Positions 32,801 through 45,600 of a stretch of DNA of 64,000 bases are shown here, one piece after another. The stretch is taken from NCBI RefSeq assembly GCF_037176765.1, contig NC_090022.1:61025209-61089208 (forward strand), written 5' to 3'. Both the position numbers and the translations under genes were made by a program. How positions within the stretch are numbered: position 1 is the stretch's first letter; every line of letters starts with the position of its first letter. The notes under the pieces were generated by a model that ran no database searches, was not told the DNA's origin, and worked only from the letters and a program-made list of their open reading frames with translations. The stretch is from Anolis sagrei (lineage: Eukaryota; Chordata; Lepidosauria; Squamata; Anolidae).

Positions 32801-35800
32801 TTCAGTTGCCCTTCTTTAGACATGTTCCAGGTTTCAATATTCTTCTTGAATTATGGTGCCTAGAACCTAACGTGATATTCTAGGTGAGGTCTGAAAAAAG
32901 CAGAATAGAGTGGTGCTATTACTTTCCTTGGTCTAGACCCTTAACTTCTATTGATGCAACCTGGTAGGCACAGATCAGTGCTTAGACATTGATCTGCACA
33001 TCTAGTTTGGAATTGTGATAAAGATACAACAGGATTGGTTAAATTAAGAGAGGGAATAAAAAATAGTTTATTTACATGGTGGACTTTGAGGGGAAAAGGA
33101 GGATAATTCACAATACTGGTGGTTCACCTGGGTTAGTGTCCATTGAAATTGAGGTATTTCATTTTGAGGTACATTTTGGACTTTCCCTTGTTAGCAGACC
33201 AACCCGGAAAAGGTCTGCTTCCCTTTGCCTTTAGCTCAGAGTGCTAAATATTTAATGAGCTTATTCCTGTTTGATGTACAGCTACCGAGTTTATTGTGTC
33301 CTTGGAGATGGAGAGTTATCTGAAGGTTCTGTTTGGGAAGCAATGGCCTTTGCTGGGTTCTACAAGTTGGACAATTTGGTTGCTATTCTAGACATTAATC
33401 GACTTGGACAAAGTGAACCTGCTCCTCTGCAGCATCATGTTGAAATCTACCAAAAACGCTGTGAAGCCTTTGGGTATGTATGTATGCATGCATGCATGTC
33501 TGCATTGCCAAAGTACTAGATGCCATATCATGTTGATGTATTGTTTCAAATCTGTGTTGCATCTGGAAGATAATTAATGAATTAGCAGTGCTAAGCAAGG
33601 TGAAGTTTTTAAAGTTTATTTCCAGGATCTAGTCCCTTGGACTGTATGTGAAGAACACAAAATGGCTAAGGATGGATCTTACTTGTTAGGTTTTTAATTA
33701 TGTATTTTTAGAATCCATTCTCTCCTGAGCATTTACATTGTATTCAAAACATGTGAGCATTCCTTTTATTTTAAAATATTGTATTTGATAGATTAATAGT
33801 TAGCATATACTATTCCACATGCAATTGGTCAAAGATGAAATAGAGGAAGCTCCATTTGTTAACCCAAGTTTTTTCTTTGGACTGAATTATTGTGGCTAAT
33901 TCAAGCCTCCAAATTATTTTTGGACACTGTCCACCTTCTTGTGTGTAGCCAGAATCCCAGTAACTGTATGACCAGTTCCATGCATTTAAGAAGCCTTTGG
34001 GTTAGGTTTCACAAACAGCAGTTTCCCAAGATGTGGGAAATCACTTTTGAAACTGAGGACACTAAAGAAAAGTGTAATAATTACATTGCAAGTTCTGCAG
34101 TTACAAGAGAAAGGGGATGTTAAAAACAACCACACTAGGCATGCCCAAGTCTTTGTGACATGTCTCAAAAGTCCCTCTTTGGATCTTGGCCATTTTGAAC
34201 ATTTCCCAAGAAGATTGTCATAACAAAGCTACTTCCTGTTTTAATTACCGTATATTCTGGCGTATAAGACTACTTTTTAACCCAAGAAAATCTTCTCAAA
34301 TGTCAGGGGTTGTCTTATACGCGGGAGTAGTCTTATACATGGGGGTCGTCTTATACGCTGGAGTAGCCTTATGCATGGGAGTCGTCTTATATGTGAGAGT
34401 ACACTTATACACTGGGAGTCATCTTATAGAGCGGGTGCTGAAACTTCCAATCCGGATTGGAGAATTTGTGGTTGCTGCATATTGTGGGGGGAGCTCAAAA
34501 ATGGCAGTGGCCATGTCCCTGCCGTATGCAGCGACTGTATGAAAGCATAAAGGACGACGCTGTACAAGTATGGTAGAAGAAAATCCATTCATCAGGATTC
34601 ATGGACTTAATGTGGTCCCGATGGTGAGGTGAAGGGGTGTCTCACCGGGAAGGCGGAGCAAGCTGCAGGCATCCGGGGTATGGAAAAAAGAAATAGAGTT
34701 GCTCTGGGCCCAGAAAAACACACCTCTTTTACCTGTATGGCCCACCCTTGTATCTTATTACCATACCTCCTCCTCTGCCTCTCGGATCTCACTCCTGAAG
34801 ACTGCAGTGAAGCGGCACAGGTGCGAGATCTGAGAGACAGAGAAGGAGTTACAGCAATAGGAAAATTACTGTATTGAAATCAAATCTGATGCTTTTAATT
34901 TTTTTATTTGGTGTGTGTTGGAAGAGGGATAGTCTTATACGGCGAGTATATCCCAAACTCTGTATTTTAATTGGAAAAGTTGGGGGTCGTCTTATACGCC
35001 CAGTCGTCTTATATGTCGGAATATACGATATATGTACTAATATGAGACTTCTCCTCCCCCACCTTCTTATTTGTGTGAAAGCTCTTAGAGGAGGTTTTAC
35101 TTCTGTGAATCGTTTTACAGTTAATCTGTTTGTTTGCATTCCTAGCTGGCATGCTATCATTGTTGACGGGCACAGTGTGGAGGAGCTGTGCAAAGCCTTT
35201 GGTCAGGCAAGGCACCAACCAACAGCGATTATTGCTAAGACTTTCAAAGGCAAAGGAATAACCGGTAAGGCCAAGTGGAAGAGCCCCCTGCTTGTTAAGT
35301 CATGTTTTAGGGACATTAATTTAATCTAGCACTTCTGAGTGTTCAAAGCAGTTGCATACATTAGTTTCTCATCCTTGCAATAAACCTTTAAGAGAGGTTA
35401 GTTTTTCCCCATATTGCAAATGCGGTCTGAGCAAACAGCATGCCTAAGCCAGATTTGAGATTGGAAACAGAATTGTCCTGATCCATAGCTCTGAGGTTTT
35501 GTGTCCCATGTAGTACCCTCAAATAATGCAGCTGCTTCCATCAGGAAAAGAGTGACCACATTTAAACACACTCAATCTGCTCTGGAGGGTTGCAAGATCC
35601 CGTTGCTAAATGTTCTAATGCCTAGTCTTTTCCTCATGCTACACCCCACCAGACCACAGATCATGTAATCAGACTTAATGATCACAATTAGGCCAGAACT
35701 GAGTACTGAATGGCCCTCCAGACATTGGACTACAACTCCCAGCATTCCTCATCATTAACCGTGAGTTGCTGTAATCAGGAAGCCCTCACAATTAGAAATC

Positions 35801-38089
35801 ACTGAAATATTTTAAGATCTGATTCTTAAGCATGAAGTGGCTTAAAACTTCCCCTCCCTAACAACAGTTATTTGGAATGACTTTCTTTCCAGAAAATGTA
35901 GTGCCTGTTTCAATTATTCAGCACTACAAGAATGACAGTAATGGTACTGTAACTGATTCATTTTCAGACCAGAGAGTGGCTTGTACCAGTAGAATATTTG
36001 GTCAGATCTCTTCCTCTTGCACTGAGCTTTAATCTGTGTATAATGTGTATATAAATGTAACCCTTTGCTATGCCTGCTCTACTATTAACATACACATCCC
36101 TCAGTGCTTGAATCATAGTTGAACCCATACATTATATGAGATGTGAGTGATTATGCATATAAGAAATTCTGCATGAATAGTCAAAGACTACTCTTAAGTC
36201 TTACTGTGAAGCTCTTTGTACAATAGTAACATTGTTTGTACAAAAAAAGCTACAAAAGAATTTTGCTAAGAGATATTCCAAGATGAATACTACAGAGTTT
36301 TAGAATTGATTCAAATATGTGATGTGAAGAGAATAAAGAAACATAAAGAGGTATTCCTCAATACTCTGAGATATGCGGATGCAATCTCCATATTAAGTCG
36401 TAAGGAAAGAATGGGGTATGCTGTATTCAAGTTATTATGCTGCTCCATGAAAAAAAAATAGATTAAAATTTGTTCAGTAGTTGATAAGAATATTTGCATA
36501 GGAAGGAGCACTATGGACCATTAGGTCCAACTTCCTGCTTCATGCAGGATTTCCAACTAGAGCATCCCTAGAAGGTCAAAGATGTATGAAATACCTGCCT
36601 CTGAGGGCATTTTGTGCTTTGAGATATTTATGTTAATTGAGGCTTGAATTTGCCTTGGAAACAACTTTCACACTCTTCCCAACTGAACCACTTTATGTAA
36701 TCTACCTAATTTCAGTACACTGCAGGTAGACATAGTATTCTCTTCTGCTCCATTATGAATTGTGAGTTGTCACAGCTGGCAGGACATATCATACCTTTCA
36801 TTAGTTGAACAGCAGAGATCTCAGTGCTTGTCTTGTCTTCTTGGCAATTTGCACCCATTCAAAACTCAGCAAAGCACAAGCACATGGCCTGATTTTGGAT
36901 CTGTTCAAAGATGTGAATTCCATTCTGTGCAGGCCCAGGCCCAGTGGAAAACACATCCATAACTCATCCGTTTGCACTGGGCAAGCATATAAGTGTGGGT
37001 TTGTGCCACCACACATTTATCATGTCTTTCCTCTGCCTCCCCGTGATGTTGCCATTTTAATCTTGTGCATCCATCAGATGGCTTAAGCTTTTTCAAAAAT
37101 AGCTAAATAAACTTAGGATATTTGTCATTTTTCAGGAACAAATGCTGCCACTCTGTGAGACTACTGTATGGCGAAAAGAATCCTGTATTTAGATCCTGTT
37201 ACTGTGAGAGCTCAGTCTGTCTGATGCTCTTTCCTGAAGCAGAGAGACGTTTCGTGCTTGCACAGAGTGCCTGCTTATTCAGGTCCTTTAATTACAGAAT
37301 ACCTAGCATGTCATATTTGCAGTCAAGATTACTGATTTGCTGACTTGAATTTATTCATCTATCTAGACATACAGCCTTACCCCGTGCCAAGGATCCAGGG
37401 CTGGTAGCCGTATCACAGGCATGAAAAATAGGATCATTTGTGTTCAAGAAGCTCATAGAAGAGATCAAGGAGGGAAATAACAATATATATTTATGTTTTA
37501 GATAAAAATGACTACCCGTATTGACGCTTATTGGGATGGTAGTGGGGATAGAAACCAGGAGACCACACAATCAGCGTGGTGTTGAGAAGATGGAGGGAGG
37601 TATTATAAGGATAATATTTAAATTGATTGATTGGGTTTTTAATGGATTTTTATTCTCCCTTTCCTCCAAAAAGCTTGGGGCATTTATTTATTATATTTAT
37701 TGCCTGCCCTTTTCTCTGAAGGCAGTAGTGCAATTTCTCCCCATTGTTATTTTTACACCAGTCCTGTGAGCTTGAGAGAGAGTGGTCACTCAATGTCCTT
37801 CATGGACAAGTATAAATTTGAACTTGGGTTTTCCAAGTTCAAGCCCATACGTCTAATCTCCATATCACGCAGTTGTGGTTCTCCTTCCTCTGCTCTTAAT
37901 TCTCATTTTCACAATGCATTGGTGAGCTAGATAAAGATGAGCTAACATCTAAATGATGCATTGGGTTTTATATCTGAGAGTGGAATAAGATCAAAATCCA
38001 TATTAGTTTGACACCCCCTGTCAATGACTCAAATTTGTCAGTGACTGAGTCCCTCCTCGGAGGTTGAGGAGACTGGGGTATAAAAACTC

Positions 38090-38133
<44 letters not shown>

Positions 38134-40575
38134 AGACTTGGAATGCAGTTGAGGGGCGGAAGAAATTGAACTGTAGAACTATAAGGAAGACATTTTGGGG
38201 TTGTCCATCAATAAAACAATAAAGAAATAGGCAAGCTGTGGCAAAGGTTGGAGGCAATGTTAGAACAAACCTAAGAGGTAGATCATCATGTTTGCAGTAA
38301 TAGTGTTATAGCATTTACTCAATCATTGCTGGTTTCAGCAAAAAAAATGATGTAAATTGTGGTTTAACCTCTTACTTTTTAAATTATGCATATAATAATC
38401 CACAGGTATTGAGGATAAGGAAAATTGGCATGGCAAGCCTCTTCCCAAAAATATGGCTGAGCAAGTCATTCAAGAGATTGATAACAGAATCCAGAACAAG
38501 AAAAAGCTTTCTCCAGCCCTTCCACAAGATGATGTCCCTATGGTTAATATCAAAAATATAAAGATGCCATCCCCACCAAACTACAAAACAGGAGAGAAGG
38601 TACTATGGTGTTTTCCATCAGTAATACATTAGTTTTATTGTATTTTATTTGTATCTTCCAGGACCATCCAAGTTGAATGACAAAAATTGAAACAGAGGAG
38701 CTAAAAAATTACACATATAGGTACAATCATTTCAAGGATTATTGTTAAAATATGAATGGACTAGCTATATATTTTAAACAATTGAAATATATCTATGAAA
38801 AAGAAACAAACTCGGTATAGAACAATATTTGAAGCTCTGTCTTATAAATGATCAGTTCCCAAAAACCTAAAAGTCATTCTTTAAAAATTCTTCACTTGAT
38901 AATGGAAGGATAATAAGGTAGGAGCCAGCATGTTCCCCCTAACATTTTCTTAGATGCTACAATTCAAGATATGCATATTACACCATACAACTAGCAGATA
39001 ATAGTAAATATATGGGACAATTACTGAAGATAATCAAGGAAGAAAGTTTAAACACAGGTTTATAGTTGAACATTAAGAAAACAAAAATAATGACCACAGA
39101 TTATTTACATAACTTTAATGAACATTGAAATAGTTCAAGATTTTCCATACTTTGGAAAAGTCATTAATCAAAATTGAAACTGTAGTCAAGAAATAAAAAG
39201 AAGACTAGGACTTAGAAAGGCTTCTTTTGCAAAACTAGATAAGATCTTGAAGTATAAAGATACAATATATAATTCCAAAAATAGGATTATCCATGCCATC
39301 ATATATCCTATGTGTATGGGGAAAAGCCGATAGGAAGAATATCAACTCGTTGGAAATATGGTACTGGAGAAGGGGTTCTATGAGTGGACTGTTAAACAGA
39401 CAAATTAATAGAGCAAATCAAGCCTCAACACTCCCTAGAACCAAGATCTAAAACTGAGAACAATGGTGCTTGATACGGTAGAATTCAGGAGGAAAAGAAG
39501 GAGACTGCATTACAGATGGAGAGAATGAATCAAGGAAGCCACAATCCTGAATCTGCAATACCTGAGGATAGAGTGACTTAGAGGTCGAGTTCGACTTGAT
39601 GACGGTTAACAAAAACAGATCATGTTACCCAAGCAGTAAAGCTTAACAAATCCAAAAGGGACATTGATGATATATTTTAGGCCAACCAAATGCATAGAAT
39701 ACATCATGCACGTTAAAAGATTCTGTACTGACACATCTGGATACAAGGTTAGGTATTGCAAAATGTAAAATGGGTCAAATCAGATTGTTTTACCTTCGTT
39801 GGATGAGAAAGTATCAAAGAGTAAGTCCCAGTCCATTTGTTCTCACTAGTTCAGGATTCCCATATAGAGAACTGAGTTGGGAATTTTCAAATAAAAAAAG
39901 TATATCCAGGGTTAATCATATTGGTCAAGCAATAAAATAGAACAAATCCTAAAATACACATAACAACAAAATCTGTAGCAGACCAATCAAAAGACATGTT
40001 TCAATAAAGGTATTATAATGTGTATTATGAATTGTGTGATACAGTGAGATACTGATTATTTGGTGTTTTTTAAAGTTTCTTTGACAATTTTATTTCCAGG
40101 TTTTAGTTGTTTTCTTAATTAATTGTCTTTTTGTAGAATATTTGGACACAATGATAATATATGCCTTTGTTGGTTTCCTCTTCACAGTTTGCTACCCGCA
40201 AAGCTTATGGCTTGGCTCTTGCCAAACTGGGCCATGCCTGTGACCGTGTGGTTGCTTTGGATGGAGATACAAAAAATTCTACTTTCGCTGAGCTCTTCAA
40301 AAAAGAGCACCCCAGTCGTTTCATTGAGTGCTACATTGCTGAACAAAACATGGTAAGTCCTTCCAGGGTGTGTATGACAGAATAGACAAAGGTCTGATGG
40401 ATAAAGTTTTATCCTGTGCTTGGAGTTGTTCAGTACATCAACAGCTATGTTGATTCAAGGTCCCAAACCATATGTTCTCCTGACATACTTTGACCATTCT
40501 GTCACTGTAGCTCTTCTTCCCTCCCATCCCTTTCAGCAACATCTTCAGTCTTCCTTCCTTCCTCCCTTCCTTCCT

Positions 40576-40620
<45 letters not shown>

Positions 40621-42653
40621 AGGGCTTAGATAACTGCAAGCTTATCTCCTGGTATCCAGGTCATGGTTGCTTTGCTTCAGAGCTCTGTAGGTCAGGCCTC
40701 TGTAACAATAACCAGCAGATCTGATATCTTAAGGAGTTTGAACAACTGTCTGTTGAACGCTTGGTGAACACATTATGAGCGATGCCTTTTGAAAACATGC
40801 ACTCTTTCATTAAAATGACTTGAAAGAATTAAAAATAATGAAATGAACGAATGAATTTGGTATTTCTGAGATGCAGGCCAGGAAGATCTTGATGTTTTGG
40901 ATTTTCAGTGTAGGATGAGGAGTAGTGGGGATAAAGTGGCCATTTCTTAAGATTGGGATTCTTCTAAACTGATGTCATTCTGTGAGAACTGAGCAATGTA
41001 TGACCGTTAAGTCACATCTGGCATCCCAGGCTGTTTCTGCAGGCATCACCCCTCCATACTCCTGGATGGCTCCTTTTCATCCTCCCCACCCCAAAAAAAG
41101 AAGTGAAAATACTTGGAGATCTTCTTTTAAACAGACTCTCTTGCACTGTTTAATATCTCTAAAAATCCATTTTCAAAATCAGGTTAACTTTTGGGCATTT
41201 CCAAATGTTTCCTTTGGAGGGTGTTTTGTTTTGCATTTTTGACAGTCTTTGTGTCTGCTGGAAGGTCACAAGGGCAGAAAACAGGGCGCTAGAGCAATCC
41301 ATTTGCTCATCCCTGCTCAGTGATACAACAGATTGCTACATGCTAACTTGAAAATTGATTAATTGTTCTTAAACAACTCATAGTCAGAAAGCCACTACAT
41401 ATTCAAATTAATCTTAAGTATAAACACCTTCCCACTCCCCGCACACTTAAGCACCATTTTTTGAATGTTGCAGTGTTGTGTTAGAGAGTTAGGCAAAGTA
41501 CATAGAATTCCAGTTTAAAATATCCATTTGAAACTGTTCAGCTGATCTTGAGTCATTTCATCCTTTTCCCAATCTTTTTATGTTTTTCACAGCATAATGG
41601 ACTTTGTAAAGAGAAAATATATGTGTGTGGGAAAGAGGGGACAAAATATATATGCATTTGAGAGAAAAACATATAAATATAAAACTGAACATGTAGATAT
41701 GCATGTATTATAAAATATTTGTAGAAGCATTACTTTTAATTTAAAAAGAGGATGGAAAAGATAAGAGGGAAAATGAATAGACGTGCTATTAACAGCAGCT
41801 AGATTATTTGTTGCAAAATATTGGAAAGGAGAAATGAAAATACAAATTAATAGATAGTATAAAGAAGTCTGGAAAATGGCATTGAACAATAAGCTAACAT
41901 CCAACTTAAAAGTAAAGAGGGGATTATGGAAAAATGACTTTGAAAGTATTTGGAGAAAATCTCTAGAAAAAGTATTGGAAGAAGAAAACGGGAATTTACC
42001 TCCAAATGAAGAATTGAACTTTTGATGGGACTTTAGAAGATGAGATGCCTCTGGAGAAGGGGAGCACAGGGATGAATGTAAATGAAAGAGGGGAAATGTT
42101 TAGTATATGCCTATATAATTGTAATTTTTTTTATCAAATAAAAATGTATTAATAAAAAAGTTCACTTCAGAATATGACACATTGTGTTGGCATCAGTTCA
42201 TTTTCTTCCTCCCTTTCCCATTTTTCCTTTCCTCTTCACAGGTGAGTGTCGCAGTTGGTTGTGCCACTCGTGACAGAAACGTTGTCTTTGCTAGCGCCTT
42301 TGCCACATTCTTCACCAGGGCATATGACCAGATTCGTATGGCAGCCATTTCAGAGAGCAACATCAATCTCTGTGGATCTCACTGTGGTGTATCTATTGGT
42401 AAGTATATTTAAATGTTTTCACCAGGATGTCCCAGCCCTCCCAAAGTGTAAGAATGAGCATATGCAAGTCATATAATGGACAAGTCCAGTGAATCATTTC
42501 CTCATATCTCCCACATTTCACCCGGTATCAAGTGGAACCCTAGTGACTGTTACTTCATAATCCATTGTCATTTCCCTCAACATATCTGCAATTATTTTGC
42601 AGTTTTTTTTGTAGATGTTAATTGCAAGTCATTCATATTTGTTGTTGTTGTTA

Positions 42654-42693
<40 letters not shown>

Positions 42694-45600
42694 CATTTAT
42701 AACATGCTTCTTCTTCCTCAAAAAAGGCTTAGAGCTGATAACTGAAAATCATACAATATAAATTAAATTTACAATATGTAAATTAAAACCCAAAGCATCC
42801 AACCATTAAAATAGAATTAAGTACATGATTTATTTAAAATACATGTTGGAACCAATAGAACCATGTAAAAACCTATTAAACGACATATCTATTTCTGATT
42901 GCTAGATTTCTGATGAAGCCTTGAACTGTTTTGTCCTCTACCTAGTATTGGGTAGCACCTATTCTATTCTTAAATTCTTATTTTCTTTAATAGTATGCTT
43001 ATACTTTCTTTTGCCCCATTCTCCCTTTGCACCTTGTTCCTGCTGATTCCCTTTTTATCTTTTGTTTGCTGCTTTATTTACATCTGCAATTTCCCCAGAT
43101 TTTTTCTTTATAACCCCCATTTTCTTTCTTTTTAGTTTCCTTCTGTCTTCTTTCTTTACTATTTAGTGGGTTCCAGGTTTAAGGAAAAGATGGTAGGTTT
43201 TCTCCCATTTCCTATGAATGTCTTACGTTCATTTACAATCTTTAAGAAGAATTCAGAGAAGTAATTTGTTCAGTGTTAACCTGGTGTCATTCTTTCATAT
43301 TTTTAAGGTGAAGATGGGCCTTCGCAGATGGGTCTGGAAGACTTGTGCATGTTTCGTGCCATTCCTAACTCAACTATATTTTACCCTAGTGATGCTGTTT
43401 CCACTGAAAAGGCAGTAGAATTGGCTGCAAATACAAAGGTCTGTAACTCTTCTTAGTCGGGGAATACCTCTGTCTCAGGTTTTTGAAAGACATAATCCCC
43501 ATTTACATATTATATCTGAATATGTGGAACAGAACCATGCAATGTTAGTGTCACTCTTTTATGTTGGCACATTCAGACCACTTTCTGAATAACGCCTATT
43601 TATTTATTTATTTATTTATTTATTTGAGGGAGTGAGTAATATGAACTCTGAACTTTTGAAAAGAGAGCTTACCTCCTCAAGTTTGAGCATGGCACACTTA
43701 ACACAATGAACCAAAGTTGCCTGCTATATCTTAACTGAGAAACTATACTTTCTCAATTTGAAAAATGTCAGAATCTTAAACTGTGGTCTGAAATAGGGTT
43801 AAGATCTGACTTCCCTCAAGATGATGGCCATAGTTTTATATTTAGGTGTAATGGGAAATGATGGTTCATTGGATACCCCCAAACTTATCCAGAACATCAA
43901 GAAGAGTGGAAGGAAAATGATGTGAAGATTAGAAGGAAAGGAATGATATGAAGATTGTCTCAGTTTTATCTTCCTATTCTGAAATTTGTGATTATCCCTG
44001 TAGTGTACTGTCTTAATCCCATTATTTAAGGCTCCTGGGAGCCGCTGTGCAACAACTGGAAGAATCCATGATCCTAAATTAAAATCTATCTTGTATTCAT
44101 TTTCAAAATAGGGGATCTGTTTCATAAGGACCAGTCGTCCAGAAAATACTGTGATTTATAGCAGCAATGAGGACTTCCATGTTGGGCAAGCCAAGGTGAG
44201 TATCCTAGCCAAAGCTACTTGAACTATGGGAGTGCCCTCATTTAAATTCTGTGGCCAAAATTCCACATGTATCCCCCTTCCATTCTGACTATTAGACAAC
44301 AGTCACAGTGAGTGGCATTAGAGTCCTAGACTGTCCTGTTGATTGGGATACAGCAGACTGATATTTCACTACCATCCTATAATCAGTCTCCGAAGTGAGA
44401 GTCAGAAGCAAGATCCATATTGCAATTCCTCCTTGCACCAGTGATCACTAGCAGAAGTTGTGGAGTGGAAAAACATCAATTTTCTGCATCCCATTCAATA
44501 CAAGAAGAGGCCCCTGCTACTCATAGTAGCTGGTAAATCAGGATTAGGGGGATTTTATAATCCCTTCTTATTTCATACACTATTAAATATGTAGGAATTG
44601 TGTACAAGAATCAGTTATTAATTCATAACTCTAGGTTACACATTAGTAACTGTGATAGTGAATTCCATCCTATGGCCTTAACTAGTTACAACTAGTTTTA
44701 AAATGCATTCATATACACATTCTGTACTATTTCTAATTTGTGTTTCATGTTCTCATCAGGTGGTATTCAAGGGTAAGGATGACCAAGCCACAGTTATTGG
44801 TGCAGGAGTGACTCTGCATGAGGCATTGGCGGCTGCTGAACAACTGAAGAAAGGTTCGATACTGAACTTTTAATTGGCATTCATAAACCAGAGGTCTTCC
44901 TTCTTAGGATCAATCACAGTTAATGAAATTAAAGATCTAGCACTACACATAGTATGATGAAAGAGAGAAAGGGAAAGAGACCGATCTAATAGTCCCCTTT
45001 TCCTAGCAGTCAAGAAAGTTTTATTTTAATAAGTGCTTCAACCTGTTATCTGGCAGTAGTTCATCATTTCAAATTTTGAACCAAGTGTTCTTTCTTTCCC
45101 CTCCTACTATGCACATCAGAACCCTGGTAAAAGCAAAGTACTGAACCCAATGTTTCAATGTATTGGCATCTTCCAACAAAGCCTTGAAGAATTTGTTTTG
45201 TGGAAAAAGGAAATACAAATATTTCTACAAGACAACACCCTAAGGATCAATTACAAAATATAGTACTAAGAAGCGAATGCCATTGTGCTATTGTCTAAAT
45301 TAGTAGGTAGCTCTTCAAGTGGATCAAAGCTCGACAATGCCCTTGTGATGCCTTGATCTTTCCATATTCCATAAATTAGCTTCTTAGTATCAAATGATTT
45401 TTCTTTTGATCAGAATTTTCACTTTCTACATTCTTAAAGGTGTGTGTGAAAGAGTAATTTCTACTAGAAGAAACAATGCTATGGTGCATCCCACCATTCA
45501 AGACATAATCTAAGTTAGAACCTATTCAGTGAGACATACTGATGTGACTTTGGGTGGTTAAAAAGATGAGGCCATACTTTGCAACACCCGGTCTCTAATC

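Larger units (their letters stand above)
24871..33281. other. TKT intron 4 (8.4 kb)
   Basis: Contains half of a foldback element (27030-27128), a 5S-Sauria SINE, an L2-like LINE and two CR1 pieces (listed separately). 24871-27029 and 27129-29039 hold no exon, RNA gene or clear repeat; a GT run lies near 25458-25471. A 178-codon frame at 27187-27723 is about as long as chance would give once in a region this size. 31226-32397 also shows nothing firm. Confidence 0.6.
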
